NCBI GenBank assembly: GCA_964618895.1
Contig: CAZUDO010000105.1
Coordinates: 1-64,000 of the forward strand
Length of the DNA: 64,000 nucleotides
Source of the DNA: CAZUDO01 sp964618895
Lineage (GTDB): Bacteria; Desulfobacterota; Binatia; DP-6
Direction of reading: 5' to 3'
Part shown: positions 25,657 through 35,323 of the stretch, one piece after another
Layout of the letters: every line of letters starts with the position of its first letter
Position numbering within the stretch: position 1 is the first letter of the stretch
Notes under the pieces: generated by a model
Told to the model about the DNA's origin: nothing
The model's input: the letters and a program-made list of their open reading frames with translations, nothing else
The model's database searches: none
Program-made: the position numbers and the translations under genes

Positions 25657-26655
25657 ATGTCGACGACAGACCTCGCCGTCGCCGTTGTCGGACCGACCGG
25701 GCTCCAGGGCGAGGGCATCCTCGACCAACTGCGCACGCGCGAGTTCCCCGCCAGGGCCGTGCGGGTGTTCGGCTCGACCCGCTCGGCCGGGGCAGAGGTC
25801 GAGTACGCGGGTCGCCGCGAGAAAGTCGCGCTCCTCGGGGCGGGCAGCTTCGAGGGGATCGACCTCGCGTTCTTCGCCGCTGGCCCGGGGGTGGCCGGCG
25901 AGCACGCGCCCGCCGCGGTGGCCGCCGGGGCGGTCGTGGTCGATCTCAGCACCCGCTTCCGCCTCGAAGCCGATGTGCCGCTGGTGGTGCCCGAAGTGAA
26001 CGCCGATGCCCTCGGCGACGTGCGCGTCCGGGGCATCGTCGCGTGCCCGAGCAGCAGCGTGATCGCGCTCGCCCTCGTGCTCCGGCCCCTGGCCGACGCC
26101 GCCGGGCTCCGGCGTGCGATCGTGTCCACTTACCAGTCGGCGAGCGGCGCCGGGCGGCCGACGCTCGGCCGCCTGTCGGACGAGACCGTGCACCTGCTCA
26201 CCAACCGCGAGGTGCCGGATCGCGGCCGGCTGGCGTTCAATTGCGTCCCGCTGGTGGGGGCGATCGAGCCCGGCGGCCCGAGCACCCACGAGCTGCACGT
26301 GGCCGCCGAGTTGCGCAAGGTGCTGGCCGATCCCGCGCTGGCGGTGAGCGTGACCGCCGTCCGCGTCCCGGTCTTCTTCGGCCACGGGCTGAGCGTGCTC
26401 ATCGAAACCGAGAGTCCGCTCGGTGCCGCGGCGGCCGCGGACATCCTGCGTCGGGCGCCCGGGGTCGAGGTGCACGACGCCGCGCCCGGCCCGTCCGAGA
26501 TCGTGGGCTCGGAGGCGGTGCACGTCGGCCGCATCCGGAACGACCCGGCCATGGAGCACGGGCTCATGCTCTGGGTCACGTTGGACAATGTCCTGCGCGG
26601 CGGGGCGCTGAACGCGCTCTTGATCGCCGAGCATCTCGCGCGCGAGCATCTGTAG
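25657..26655 (+). CDS. usg: ASADH-like protein (Usg type), catalytic Cys missing
   Basis: The 332 residues have the full aspartate-semialdehyde dehydrogenase fold: nucleotide loop VVGPTGLQGEGILDQL (10-25), STYQSASGAGR with Gln160, RVPVFFGHG with Arg236 and His243, and LDNVLRGGALNA near the end. The catalytic motif P-N-C-[ST]-[TV] reads P-S-S-S-V here (131-135), so the nucleophilic Cys is Ser133. A lone Cys130 lies before the proline. E. coli Usg also lacks the Cys and likewise sits just before truA, which supports the Usg name over Asd. It probably lacks dehydrogenase activity; its role is unknown. It directly abuts leuB. Confidence 0.8.
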   Translation: MSTTDLAVAVVGPTGLQGEGILDQLRTREFPARAVRVFGSTRSAGAEVEYAGRREKVALLGAGSFEGIDLAFFAAGPGVAGEHAPAAVAAGAVVVDLSTRFRLEADVPLVVPEVNADALGDVRVRGIVACPSSSVIALALVLRPLADAAGLRRAIVSTYQSASGAGRPTLGRLSDETVHLLTNREVPDRGRLAFNCVPLVGAIEPGGPSTHELHVAAELRKVLADPALAVSVTAVRVPVFFGHGLSVLIETESPLGAAAAADILRRAPGVEVHDAAPGPSEIVGSEAVHVGRIRNDPAMEHGLMLWVTLDNVLRGGALNALLIAEHLAREHL

Positions 26656-26656
26656 G

Positions 26657-27394
26657 GTGCAGCTCAAGCTCGTCGTCGAGTACGAGGGCACGGCCTACCA
26701 GGGCTGGCAGGTCCAGCCTTCCGGTCCGACGGTGCAGGAGGTGCTCGAGCGGGCACTCGCCACCGTGCTCCGCGAGCCGGTGCGCGTGCGCGGGGCGGGG
26801 CGGACCGATGCTGGCGTACACGCCACCGGGCAGGTGGCCGCCGTACGCGTCGCCCGTGTGCCCGACGACCTCGGCCGGCTGCAGCGGAGCCTGAACGCAC
26901 TCACGCCGGACGACGTCGCGGTGCGCGAGATCACGGTCGTCGACGACGCTTTCGATCCGCGCCGGCATGCCCGGAGCCGCCTCTACCAGTACCGCATCCT
27001 GAACGCTCCGGCGCCGTCACCGTTCTGGCGCCGGTTCGTCTGGCACGTGTCCCGTCCGCTCGACGTAGAGGCAATGGCCGCGGCGGCGGCCGCGCTCGTC
27101 GGCGAGCACGACTTCGCGGCCTTCTGCGCCGCCGACGGCGACCCCGTGCGCTCGACCGTGCGTCGCGTCCTCGACAGCCGGTTCACGCGTACGGACGGGC
27201 TCGTCGTCTTCCACATCGAGGCCAACGCCTTCCTGAAGCACATGGTGCGGAACATCGTCGGCACCCTGGCCGAGGTGGGGTGGGCCGAGCGCCCGGTCGC
27301 CGACGTCGCCCCGGTGCTGGCGGGCCGCGACCGCACCAAGGCCGGGGCTACCGCGCCGCCGCAGGGGCTCACGCTGGTCGCCGTGCGCTACTGA
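26657..27394 (+). CDS. truA: tRNA pseudouridine(38-40) synthase TruA
   Basis: TruA modifies uridines in the anticodon stem-loop of many tRNAs. The catalytic Asp51 is in GAGRTDAGVHATGQVAA. YEGTAYQGWQVQP (9-21), the RSRLYQYRILN motif near 111-121 and FLKHMVRNIVGTL near 194-206 are also conserved. GTG one base after the usg stop is the start. The length of 245 residues is standard. It ends seven bases before the convergent rarA, with no visible terminator between them. Confidence 0.96.
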   Translation: MQLKLVVEYEGTAYQGWQVQPSGPTVQEVLERALATVLREPVRVRGAGRTDAGVHATGQVAAVRVARVPDDLGRLQRSLNALTPDDVAVREITVVDDAFDPRRHARSRLYQYRILNAPAPSPFWRRFVWHVSRPLDVEAMAAAAAALVGEHDFAAFCAADGDPVRSTVRRVLDSRFTRTDGLVVFHIEANAFLKHMVRNIVGTLAEVGWAERPVADVAPVLAGRDRTKAGATAPPQGLTLVAVRY

Positions 27395-27401
27395 CGACGG
27401 A

Positions 27402-28766
27402 TCACCGCGGCGGCGTCTTGGCGGCGTGCTCCCGGCGGGCCCGGGCGGTGGCCAGGCGCTCACCGACCTCGCGCTCGTGCCCGCGGTCGGTCGGCTGGTA
27501 GTAGCGGCGGCCGACCAGGGCGTCGGGGAGATATTCCTGTTCCACCAACGCCCCTTCGTGATCGTGCGGATAGCGGTAGCCGGTGCCGTAGCCGAGACCT
27601 TTCATCATGGGGGTCGGCGCGTTGCGCAGGTGGAGCGGCACGGGCAGGGCGCCCGCGCTGCGCGCGTCCTCGGCGGCGGCCAGCATGGCGCGGTAGGACG
27701 CGTTCGATTTGGGGCAGGTGGCGAGGAAGGTGGCCGCCTGTGCGAGCGGGATGCGACCCTCGGGAAGCCCGACGAAGTGCACCGCGTCCTTGACGGCGAT
27801 CGCCACCTGGAGCGCCTGCGGCTCGGCGTTGCCCACGTCCTCGGCGGCGAAGATCACCATCCGGCGCGCGATGAAGAGCGGGTCCTCGCCGGCCTCCAGC
27901 ATGCGCATCATCCAGTAGAGGGCCGCGTCGGGGTCGCTGCCGCGCAGGCTCTTGATGAAGGCGGAGATGACGTTGTAGTGCTCCTCGCCCGCCTTGTCGT
28001 AGCGCAGTGCGCGCTGCTGGGCGGCTTCTTCCACCAGCGCCAGGTCGAGCGTCGTCGTCTTGCGGACGCCCGCCAGGCGCGCCGCCAGCTCGAGTGTGTT
28101 GAGCGCCACCCGGGCGTCGCCCTGCGCGTGCTCCACCAGGAACGTCTCGGCGTCGGGCGCGAGCGTCAGACGCGGACGTCCGAGGCCGCGTTCGGCGTCG
28201 GCCAGGGCATGCCCCAGCACGGTGCGGAGGTCGTCGGCCGTCAGCGACTCGAGCACGAGCACGCGCGTCCGTGAGAGCAGCGGCGGGATGACCTCGAAGG
28301 ACGGATTCTCGGTGGTGGCGCCGACGAGCGTTACGGTGCCCACCTCGACGTGCGGCAGGAAGGCGTCCTGCTGCGCCTTGTTGAAGCGGTGGATCTCGTC
28401 GACGAAGAGGACGGTCCGTTGCCCGGTCGTGCGCAGCGCCAGCTCGGCGTCGTCGATGATCTGGCGGAGCTCGCGCACGCCCTGCAGGACGGCCGAGAAC
28501 GTGACCGCACGCGCGCCGCTGGCGGCGGCGAGCAGGTGGGCGAGGGTCGTTTTGCCCGTCCCGGGTGGGCCCCAGAGGATGAGCGATTCCATCTGGCCGG
28601 CGTCGATCAGGTCGCGGAGCACGTGGCCGGGGCCGAGGAGATGACGTTGACCGACGAACTCGTCCAGGGTGCGCGGGCGCATGCGATCGGCGAGCGGGGC
28701 GGCCGCGCCGCGGCGGGGGGCGGTGGCGTCGCTCGCGCGCGGGAACAGTTCCGGCTGCCGCGCCAT
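27402..28766 (-). CDS. rarA: Replication-associated recombination protein RarA (MgsA)
   Basis: RarA is an AAA+ ATPase of the clamp-loader clade that acts at stalled replication forks. Walker A GPPGTGKT (66-73), Walker B VLFVDEIHRFNKAQQDA and sensor-1 GATTENPSFEV are present. The C-terminal tetramerisation domain contains DKAGEEHYNVISAFIKSLRGSDPDAALYW, a family hallmark. The start is set at MARQPELF, where relatives begin; an upstream ATG nine codons earlier is possible. It faces away from nadK. Confidence 0.93.
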   Translation of the reverse strand: MARQPELFPRASDATAPRRGAAAPLADRMRPRTLDEFVGQRHLLGPGHVLRDLIDAGQMESLILWGPPGTGKTTLAHLLAAASGARAVTFSAVLQGVRELRQIIDDAELALRTTGQRTVLFVDEIHRFNKAQQDAFLPHVEVGTVTLVGATTENPSFEVIPPLLSRTRVLVLESLTADDLRTVLGHALADAERGLGRPRLTLAPDAETFLVEHAQGDARVALNTLELAARLAGVRKTTTLDLALVEEAAQQRALRYDKAGEEHYNVISAFIKSLRGSDPDAALYWMMRMLEAGEDPLFIARRMVIFAAEDVGNAEPQALQVAIAVKDAVHFVGLPEGRIPLAQAATFLATCPKSNASYRAMLAAAEDARSAGALPVPLHLRNAPTPMMKGLGYGTGYRYPHDHEGALVEQEYLPDALVGRRYYQPTDRGHEREVGERLATARARREHAAKTPPR

Positions 28767-28849
28767 GGTGCCGGGGTCTAGCACAGGCCTCATTGCCTGG
28801 AACAGGTGGCACCCGCGTGCTAGGACAGCGCCGCGGCGGGTCGTGGGGG

Positions 28850-29713
28850 ATGGCGCGTATCCGGACGGTGGGGCTGGTGGTCAGACGGGACCGCCCGCGC
28901 GCGGCGCGGCTGGCGCGGCAGATCGCCGTCTGGCTGGGGCGGCGGCGCATCCGCGTGCTGATCGACGCCGAGGCGCACCTGGACGGCATGCCCAACCTTC
29001 CACGCTGCAGCAAGGACGTCCTGGCGCGCGAGACCGACCTGATCGTCGTGCTCGGGGGCGACGGCACGCTCCTCTCCATCGCGCGGCGGACCGACGCCCG
29101 CGTGCCCATCCTGGGGGTCAACCTGGGAGAGCTCGGCTTCTTGACCGAGGTGGTCGAGCGCGAGGCGCTGGCGATGCTGGCCCGCGTGGTCGCCGGCCGC
29201 TTCGAGCTCGACCGCCGCATGACGCTCGGTGCCTTGCTCGAGCGGGGGGGACGGGTGGTTCGCCGGCTGCGGGCCCTGAACGACGTGGTGGTCACCAACG
29301 GCGCGCGTGCCCGGATCGTCGAGTTCTCGGTGTCGGTCGATGGCCTCCCGCTCACCACCTACCGCGCCGACGGCATGATCGTCGCCACGCCCACGGGTTC
29401 GACGGCGTACTCGCTCTCGGCCGGGGGGCCGATCGTCGATCCGACGGTCGAGGTGCTGCTGCTCTCGCCGATTTCGCCGCACACGCTCTCCAACCGGCCG
29501 GTCGTGCTGCGCCCGGAGGCGCGCGTCCGCATCGCCATCGCGCGCCGGGAGCAGGACGCGCTCCTCACCATCGACGGTCAGGAGCGCATGGAGCTCTCGG
29601 GCGGCGACGTGGTCGAGGTCCGCCGGAGCCGTTCTCCGGTCTCGCTCGTGCGGTCCCCAGACCGCACCTACTACGACGTGCTGCGCTCGAAGCTCGGCTG
29701 GGGCGTGCGCTAG
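28850..29713 (+). CDS. nadK: NAD kinase
   Basis: NadK phosphorylates NAD to NADP. The GGDGT motif (LIVVLGGDGTLLSIA, about 62-76), the NLGELGFLTEV loop and the Gly-rich ATPTGSTAYSLSAGGPIV signature (about 180-197) with SPISPHTLSNRPVVL are all present. GGGGG immediately precedes the chosen ATG. Its 287 residues are standard. recN begins 14 bases downstream, a pairing seen in many bacteria. Confidence 0.96.
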   Translation: MARIRTVGLVVRRDRPRAARLARQIAVWLGRRRIRVLIDAEAHLDGMPNLPRCSKDVLARETDLIVVLGGDGTLLSIARRTDARVPILGVNLGELGFLTEVVEREALAMLARVVAGRFELDRRMTLGALLERGGRVVRRLRALNDVVVTNGARARIVEFSVSVDGLPLTTYRADGMIVATPTGSTAYSLSAGGPIVDPTVEVLLLSPISPHTLSNRPVVLRPEARVRIAIARREQDALLTIDGQERMELSGGDVVEVRRSRSPVSLVRSPDRTYYDVLRSKLGWGVR

Positions 29714-29727
29714 GAGGTGGCTCGGGG

Positions 29728-31455
<1,728 letters not shown>

Positions 31456-31468
31456 CCGTGGGCGACCC

Positions 31469-32353
31469 GTGAGTGGAGCGCAAAGGATCTCCCGCCTCCG
31501 GGCCCGTCTGCCCGCGGTCATGGGGCCGCGTGTGGCGGCGGTGCTAGGGGCCGTGATCGCGGGCGTCGTGTCCTACGCCGTATGGGACGGCGACCGTCAT
31601 CGGGCCAACATGCGCGAGGAACTGCACATGCTGCGCGCGCGCCTGACCGAGAAGCGCGCACAGCTCGCCCGGCAGCGCGAGGAGATACTCAAGGTGGCCG
31701 AGGCCGTCGACCACGTGAGCCGGACGGCCGCCACGCTCTACGAGCGCGCCGCCGAGGTCCGGCGTCTCGCCAACATGGAGGAGAGCCGCGGCCCGATGTC
31801 GCCCCTGGTGCCAGCCGCCACGCGCGGGGACGGCATGAGCCTGCTGTCGGGGAACGGCGTGCGCGCGCTCGAACACCTCGGCGTCCTCGACGACCAGATG
31901 ACCACCGCGGCCGACTCGCTCGCCGTCCTGACCGCCCTTCTCCGCGAGCGTCCCGATGCGGCACTGGCGGTGCCCTCGCTCTGGCCGGTGCACGGCTTGG
32001 TGACGTCGAACTACGGCACGCGCCGCTCGCCGTGGGGCACTGGGCTCGACTGGCATCCCGGCATCGACATCAAGGCGGCCTACGGCGCGCCCGTCACGGC
32101 CGGCGCCGACGGCGAGGTGATCTTCGCAGGCCGCGACCCCGGCTACGGCCGTCTGGTCGTGCTCGCCCACGGCGGCGAGATCGACACCTTCTACGGCCAC
32201 CTGTCGGCGCTGTATGTCCGCGAGGGCCAGCAGGTGAAGAAGGGCGAGCCCATCGGGGCCGTCGGCGCGTCGGGCCGCGCCACCGGCGCGCACCTGCACT
32301 ACGAGGTCCGCGTCCGCAACCGCCCCGTCGACCCGACGCGCTATCTCAACTGA
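31469..32353 (+). CDS. M23 (LytM) peptidase, membrane-anchored
   Basis: A membrane helix near residues 20-38 is followed by a coiled coil (about 45-95, HMLRARLTEKRAQLARQREE) and a spacer. The C-terminal LytM domain (about 175-294) contains zinc motifs H-x3-D (DWHPGIDI) and HLHYEV with the G-x-S-G-x-S/T pre-motif GASGRATG, so it should be an active peptidoglycan endopeptidase. The coiled-coil plus LytM layout resembles EnvC and other division or recycling factors. Start codon choice is uncertain: GTG at 31439 would overlap recN, and an ATG lies at 31520. Confidence 0.85.
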   Translation: MSGAQRISRLRARLPAVMGPRVAAVLGAVIAGVVSYAVWDGDRHRANMREELHMLRARLTEKRAQLARQREEILKVAEAVDHVSRTAATLYERAAEVRRLANMEESRGPMSPLVPAATRGDGMSLLSGNGVRALEHLGVLDDQMTTAADSLAVLTALLRERPDAALAVPSLWPVHGLVTSNYGTRRSPWGTGLDWHPGIDIKAAYGAPVTAGADGEVIFAGRDPGYGRLVVLAHGGEIDTFYGHLSALYVREGQQVKKGEPIGAVGASGRATGAHLHYEVRVRNRPVDPTRYLN

Positions 32354-32413
32354 CGTTGACCTCCCGGCGCGCGCCCGCTATACGCCTGTTTCCCGCCGCA
32401 CTTCCCGCCTTGT

Positions 32414-32486
<73 letters not shown>

Positions 32487-32558
32487 CTTTGCCATTCTGG
32501 CACGGGCGGCGGAACCCGGCGGCACGGGGGAGCGCCCCGACCGTCGCTGGACGGTATG

Positions 32559-32574
32559 TCTCACGGGTGAGACA
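32559..32574. promoter_or_regulatory. Palindrome, likely HigA operator
   Basis: GTCTCACGGGTGAGAC has two 7-base arms (GTCTCAC/GTGAGAC) separated by two bases. It lies eight bases before the HigB start. XRE antitoxins normally repress their own operon through such dyads. The position fits; binding is inferred. Confidence 0.5.
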
Positions 32575-32581
32575 GTAATCC

Positions 32582-32854
32582 GTGGTCGTCATCCCGAGGG
32601 ATCTGGCTGACGCGCTCGCCAGGTTCGACGCCGGGCTGGTGCTTTCCATGTCGTTGTCTTGTCCGATGCCGAGCATAGGACGCGGTATCCACGAGCTGCG
32701 GCTCAAAGATCGCTCGGGCGCGTATCGGGTCGTGTACGCGCTCGTGCAGCACGGCACCGTTCACGTGCTCCACGCCTTCAAGAAGACGACACAAAGTACG
32801 CCGCTCAAGAACCTGGAGCTGGCTCGGAAGCGGCTGAAGGAGGTTCGTTCATGA
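32582..32854 (+). CDS. HigB/RelE-type toxin (Gp49-like)
   Basis: The 90-residue protein matches the phage Gp49-like/HigB family from about residue 28: PSIGRGIHELRLKDRSGAYRVVYAL, then HVLHAFKKTTQSTPLKNLELARKRLKE. This includes the Arg/Lys residues that position mRNA in RelE-fold ribonucleases. The N-terminus is about 15 residues shorter than is usual and lacks the W-x-G-x-S opening, and an in-frame stop lies two codons upstream of the GTG. The toxin may therefore be truncated. Its stop overlaps the antitoxin ATG by four bases. Confidence 0.75.
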   Translation: MVVIPRDLADALARFDAGLVLSMSLSCPMPSIGRGIHELRLKDRSGAYRVVYALVQHGTVHVLHAFKKTTQSTPLKNLELARKRLKEVRS

Positions 32855-33135
32855 GGAAGAAGACGTCTCCCGGGCAGCTGGCGAAGCAGCTCGACATCCC
32901 CAAGAGTCGTGGTCTGGAGGCGGTGCTCAAGGCACAGTTGATCGCCGCCGTCGTCCGCGAGGTCGGACGCCGCCGTCTCACCCACGTCGAGCTGGCAGTG
33001 CGGTCGGGGCTTCCACGGAGCGCCGTGACGGGTATCCTGTCGGGCAGCCTGCAGAAGGTGACGATCGACCGGGTGCTCCGGCTCGTCGAAGCGGCAGGAC
33101 TCGAAGCCGACCTGAGAGTCCACCGGGCGGCTTGA
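32851..33135 (+). CDS. HigA-type XRE antitoxin
   Basis: A 94-residue DNA-binding protein begins at the ATG preceded by AAGGAGG and overlapping the toxin stop. The HTH lies at about residues 45-75 (THVELAVRSGLPRSAVTGILSGSLQKVTIDRVLRLVEAAGLE), typical of XRE-family HigA antitoxins in toxin-first modules. The N-terminal 20 residues are Lys/Arg-rich. It should bind the toxin and repress the pair. A repressor site would be expected near 32550-32580, where GTCTCACGGGTGAGAC forms a 16-base interrupted palindrome (32559-32574). Confidence 0.8.
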   Translation: MRKKTSPGQLAKQLDIPKSRGLEAVLKAQLIAAVVREVGRRRLTHVELAVRSGLPRSAVTGILSGSLQKVTIDRVLRLVEAAGLEADLRVHRAA

Positions 33136-33208
33136 TTCGCAGCCCCGCGAGCTGCAGTCAGGTTGTAGTTGCCGCGACGTGTCGGAGTCCGGTAAGGGGG
33201 AGCGACGC

Positions 33209-33301
33209 ATGTCGGCCACGCTGTCCCTGTTCACCAATGAGCGCTCCGTCCAGACCTGCAAGGCAGGGCACGTCCTGTTCGAGGAGGGCCAGCCAGGGAC
33301 C
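33209..33301 (+). pseudogene. N-terminal fragment of a cyclic-nucleotide-binding protein
   Basis: The frame opens MSATLSLFTNERSVQTCKAG and HVLFEEGQPG, the typical start of a Crp/Fnr-type cNMP-binding domain (F-x-N-E-x-x-x-x-T-[FY]-x-A-G-x-x-[IL]-F-x-E-G-x-P-G). After about 31 residues the similarity ends in a Pro/Arg-rich stretch, in this and the two other forward frames, with no phosphate-binding cassette. I read it as a 3'-truncated relic. The rest of the 33136-33489 gap holds nothing recognisable. Confidence 0.55.
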
Positions 33302-33489
33302 TGTGCCGCCCGCCTGCTGGATCCGCGGCGGCGCCCTGAGTGGAGTGACACCGATCGCGAGGCCTGCCTCTTCTCGGGTCACGACGTGCTCGCTCCTGCA
33401 GCACCGGGGGCGGTCGTCTCGCCGCGCCCCATGCCGCGTGGTGCCGTGCCCGGTGCACGCTTCTTGCTTCCCATCGCGCTCCGGGGGGC

Positions 33490-34527
33490 ATGATCATCGA
33501 CTCCGACCGGGATGCAGTGGGCTCGCTCGTCGGGCGCTACCGGGCGGCCGTGTCGCCCCTGCGGGCGTTCCTGAAGGAGCTTCACGCCCGCTACGCGGGG
33601 CTCCGCGACGGCAAGCTCGCGGATTACATCCCCGAGCTGACCAAGGCGAACCCCGACTGGTTCGGCATCAGCGTCGCCACTGTCGGCGGGCAGGCGTACG
33701 CCTTCGGGGACGCCGAACAGGCGTTCACGATCCAATCCATCTCGAAGCCGTTCGTCTATGGTCTGGCGCTGAACGACCACGGGCGGGAGTTCACGCAGTC
33801 GCGGGTCGGCGTCGAGCCGACGGGCGACGCCTTCAACTCGCTCATCCGGCTCGACGAGCGCTCCAATCGTCCCCACAATCCCATGGTGAACGCGGGCGCG
33901 ATCGCGACCGCGAGCCTGGTGAAGGGGGAAGGCCCCGCCGAGCGCCTGAACCACCTGCTCGACACGTTCCGGCGCTACGCCGGCCGCGAGTTGGTGATCG
34001 ACATGGCGGTGTTCACGTCCGAGCGCGCCACGGGCCACCGGAACCGCGCCATCGCGCACCTGATGCTCAACTTCGGGATGATCGACCCCCGCGTCGACGA
34101 GGCGCTCGACCTCTACTTCAAACAGTGCTCCGTGCTGGTGACCTGCCGCGACCTGGCCGTCATGGCCGCCACGCTCGCCAACCGTGGCGTCAACCCGGTG
34201 ACCGGCGAGCGCGCCGTCGACGCGGCGTACGTCCAGGACATCCTGAGCGTCATGTACACCTGCGGGATGTACGATTTCGCCGGCGAGTGGGCGTACCGCG
34301 TCGGGCTGCCGGCGAAGAGCGGGGTCGGCGGCGGTATCATCGCGGTCGTACCCGGGCAGGCGGGCATCGCGGTCTTCTCGCCGCTGCTGGACGAGCGCGG
34401 AAACAGCGTGCGCGGCATCAAGGTGTGCGAGGAGCTGTCGGCGCGCTACGGCCTGCACATCTTCTCCGGCCATGACGCCGGCGAGGGCCTGGCCGCGTCG
34501 GCGGGGGCGCGGGGAGGCGGCTCTTGA
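33490..34527 (+). CDS. glsA: Glutaminase A
   Basis: The serine-dependent glutaminase hydrolyses glutamine to glutamate and ammonia. The beta-lactamase-like SxxK motif is IQSISKPF with Ser83 and Lys86. NPMVNAGAIA (about 134-143), the ERATGHRNRAIAHLMLNFG stretch and the PAKSGVGGGIIAVVPG loop (about 276-291) complete the active site. The catalytic domain spans about residues 20-330 with a short Gly/Ala-rich tail. It is followed by a GAF protein with a TTGA overlap and then by a MinD-like ATPase, which suggests a regulatory rather than a purely catabolic setting. Confidence 0.93.
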   Translation: MIIDSDRDAVGSLVGRYRAAVSPLRAFLKELHARYAGLRDGKLADYIPELTKANPDWFGISVATVGGQAYAFGDAEQAFTIQSISKPFVYGLALNDHGREFTQSRVGVEPTGDAFNSLIRLDERSNRPHNPMVNAGAIATASLVKGEGPAERLNHLLDTFRRYAGRELVIDMAVFTSERATGHRNRAIAHLMLNFGMIDPRVDEALDLYFKQCSVLVTCRDLAVMAATLANRGVNPVTGERAVDAAYVQDILSVMYTCGMYDFAGEWAYRVGLPAKSGVGGGIIAVVPGQAGIAVFSPLLDERGNSVRGIKVCEELSARYGLHIFSGHDAGEGLAASAGARGGGS

Positions 34528-35321
34528 CGCAGCCGACGCTCGCCGCGGCCCAGCCGCTCGCCCTGGAGCCGTTGCGCCGGCGTCTTGCGGAACTCGAGCG
34601 CCGCTTCGACGCGCTCGCGCATGCGGTCATCCCCATCGGCGTCACCCTGCTCGAGACGCGCGACTTCGCGCGCCTGCTGGAGATCATCCTCCAGGAGGCG
34701 CAGGCGCTTTGCCACGCCGACGGCGGCACCGTCTACCTCGCCGACGCCGGGCACCTTCGCTTCGCCATCGTCCGCAACACGTCGCTCGGCCTCGCATTCG
34801 GCGGCGCGGCGGGAGCCGAGGTGCCGTTCCCGCCGCTGCCGCTCGTCGACCCCGAGACGGGCGGCCCGAACCTCCGCAACGTCGCCACCCGCGCGGCGCT
34901 GACCGGCGCGCTGGTGAACGTTCCGGACGCCTATGCCGCCGAGGGCTTCGAGTTCAGCGGTACGCTGGCGTTCGACCGGCGCACCGGCTACCGCTCGCGC
35001 TCGTTCCTGACGGTGCCGCTCAAGAGCCATGCCGGTGCCGTGATCGGCGTGCTGCAGCTGCTGAACGCGACCGACGAAGCCCGCGGCGAGGTGATCCCGT
35101 TCGACCCTGGCTTCCATCCCGTCATCGAAGCGCTCTCGACGCTCGCGGCGGCCGCCCTCGAGGTGTCGCGGCGGGAGGAAGAGATGCGGCGGGAGATCCA
35201 GGCGCTGCACATCGAGATCGACGAGGTGAAGCGGGCGCGACGCGTGTCCGAGATCACCGACACCGACTACTTCCGCCGGCTGCAGGGCCGGGCGCGCGAG
35301 CTGCGCGGGGGAAGGAGCTGA
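34524..35321 (+). CDS. GAF-domain sensor protein
   Basis: A TTG start overlapping the glsA stop gives 265 residues. A short coiled coil (15-35) precedes a single GAF domain (about 45-215), seen as DFARLLEIILQEAQALCHADGG and RSFLTVPLKSHAGAVIGVLQLLN. A C-terminal helix carries the motif EITDTDYFRRLQGRA, which recurs at the ends of GAF and phosphatase signalling proteins. No output domain is attached, so it should act by contacting another protein, the MinD-like ATPase being the nearest candidate. The ligand is unknown. Confidence 0.8.
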   Translation: MTQPTLAAAQPLALEPLRRRLAELERRFDALAHAVIPIGVTLLETRDFARLLEIILQEAQALCHADGGTVYLADAGHLRFAIVRNTSLGLAFGGAAGAEVPFPPLPLVDPETGGPNLRNVATRAALTGALVNVPDAYAAEGFEFSGTLAFDRRTGYRSRSFLTVPLKSHAGAVIGVLQLLNATDEARGEVIPFDPGFHPVIEALSTLAAAALEVSRREEEMRREIQALHIEIDEVKRARRVSEITDTDYFRRLQGRARELRGGRS

Positions 35322-35323
35322 GT

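Noticed and set aside
25657..26655. Annotation as functional aspartate-semialdehyde dehydrogenase (asd)
   Set aside because: The nucleophilic Cys in the P-N-C-S-T motif is replaced by Ser, and the gene order matches usg-truA.
33132..33489. A protein gene spanning the whole gap before glsA
   Set aside because: Open frames exist, but only the first 31 residues of one frame resemble a known domain. The rest is Pro/Arg/Ser-rich sequence of the sort any GC-rich frame gives.
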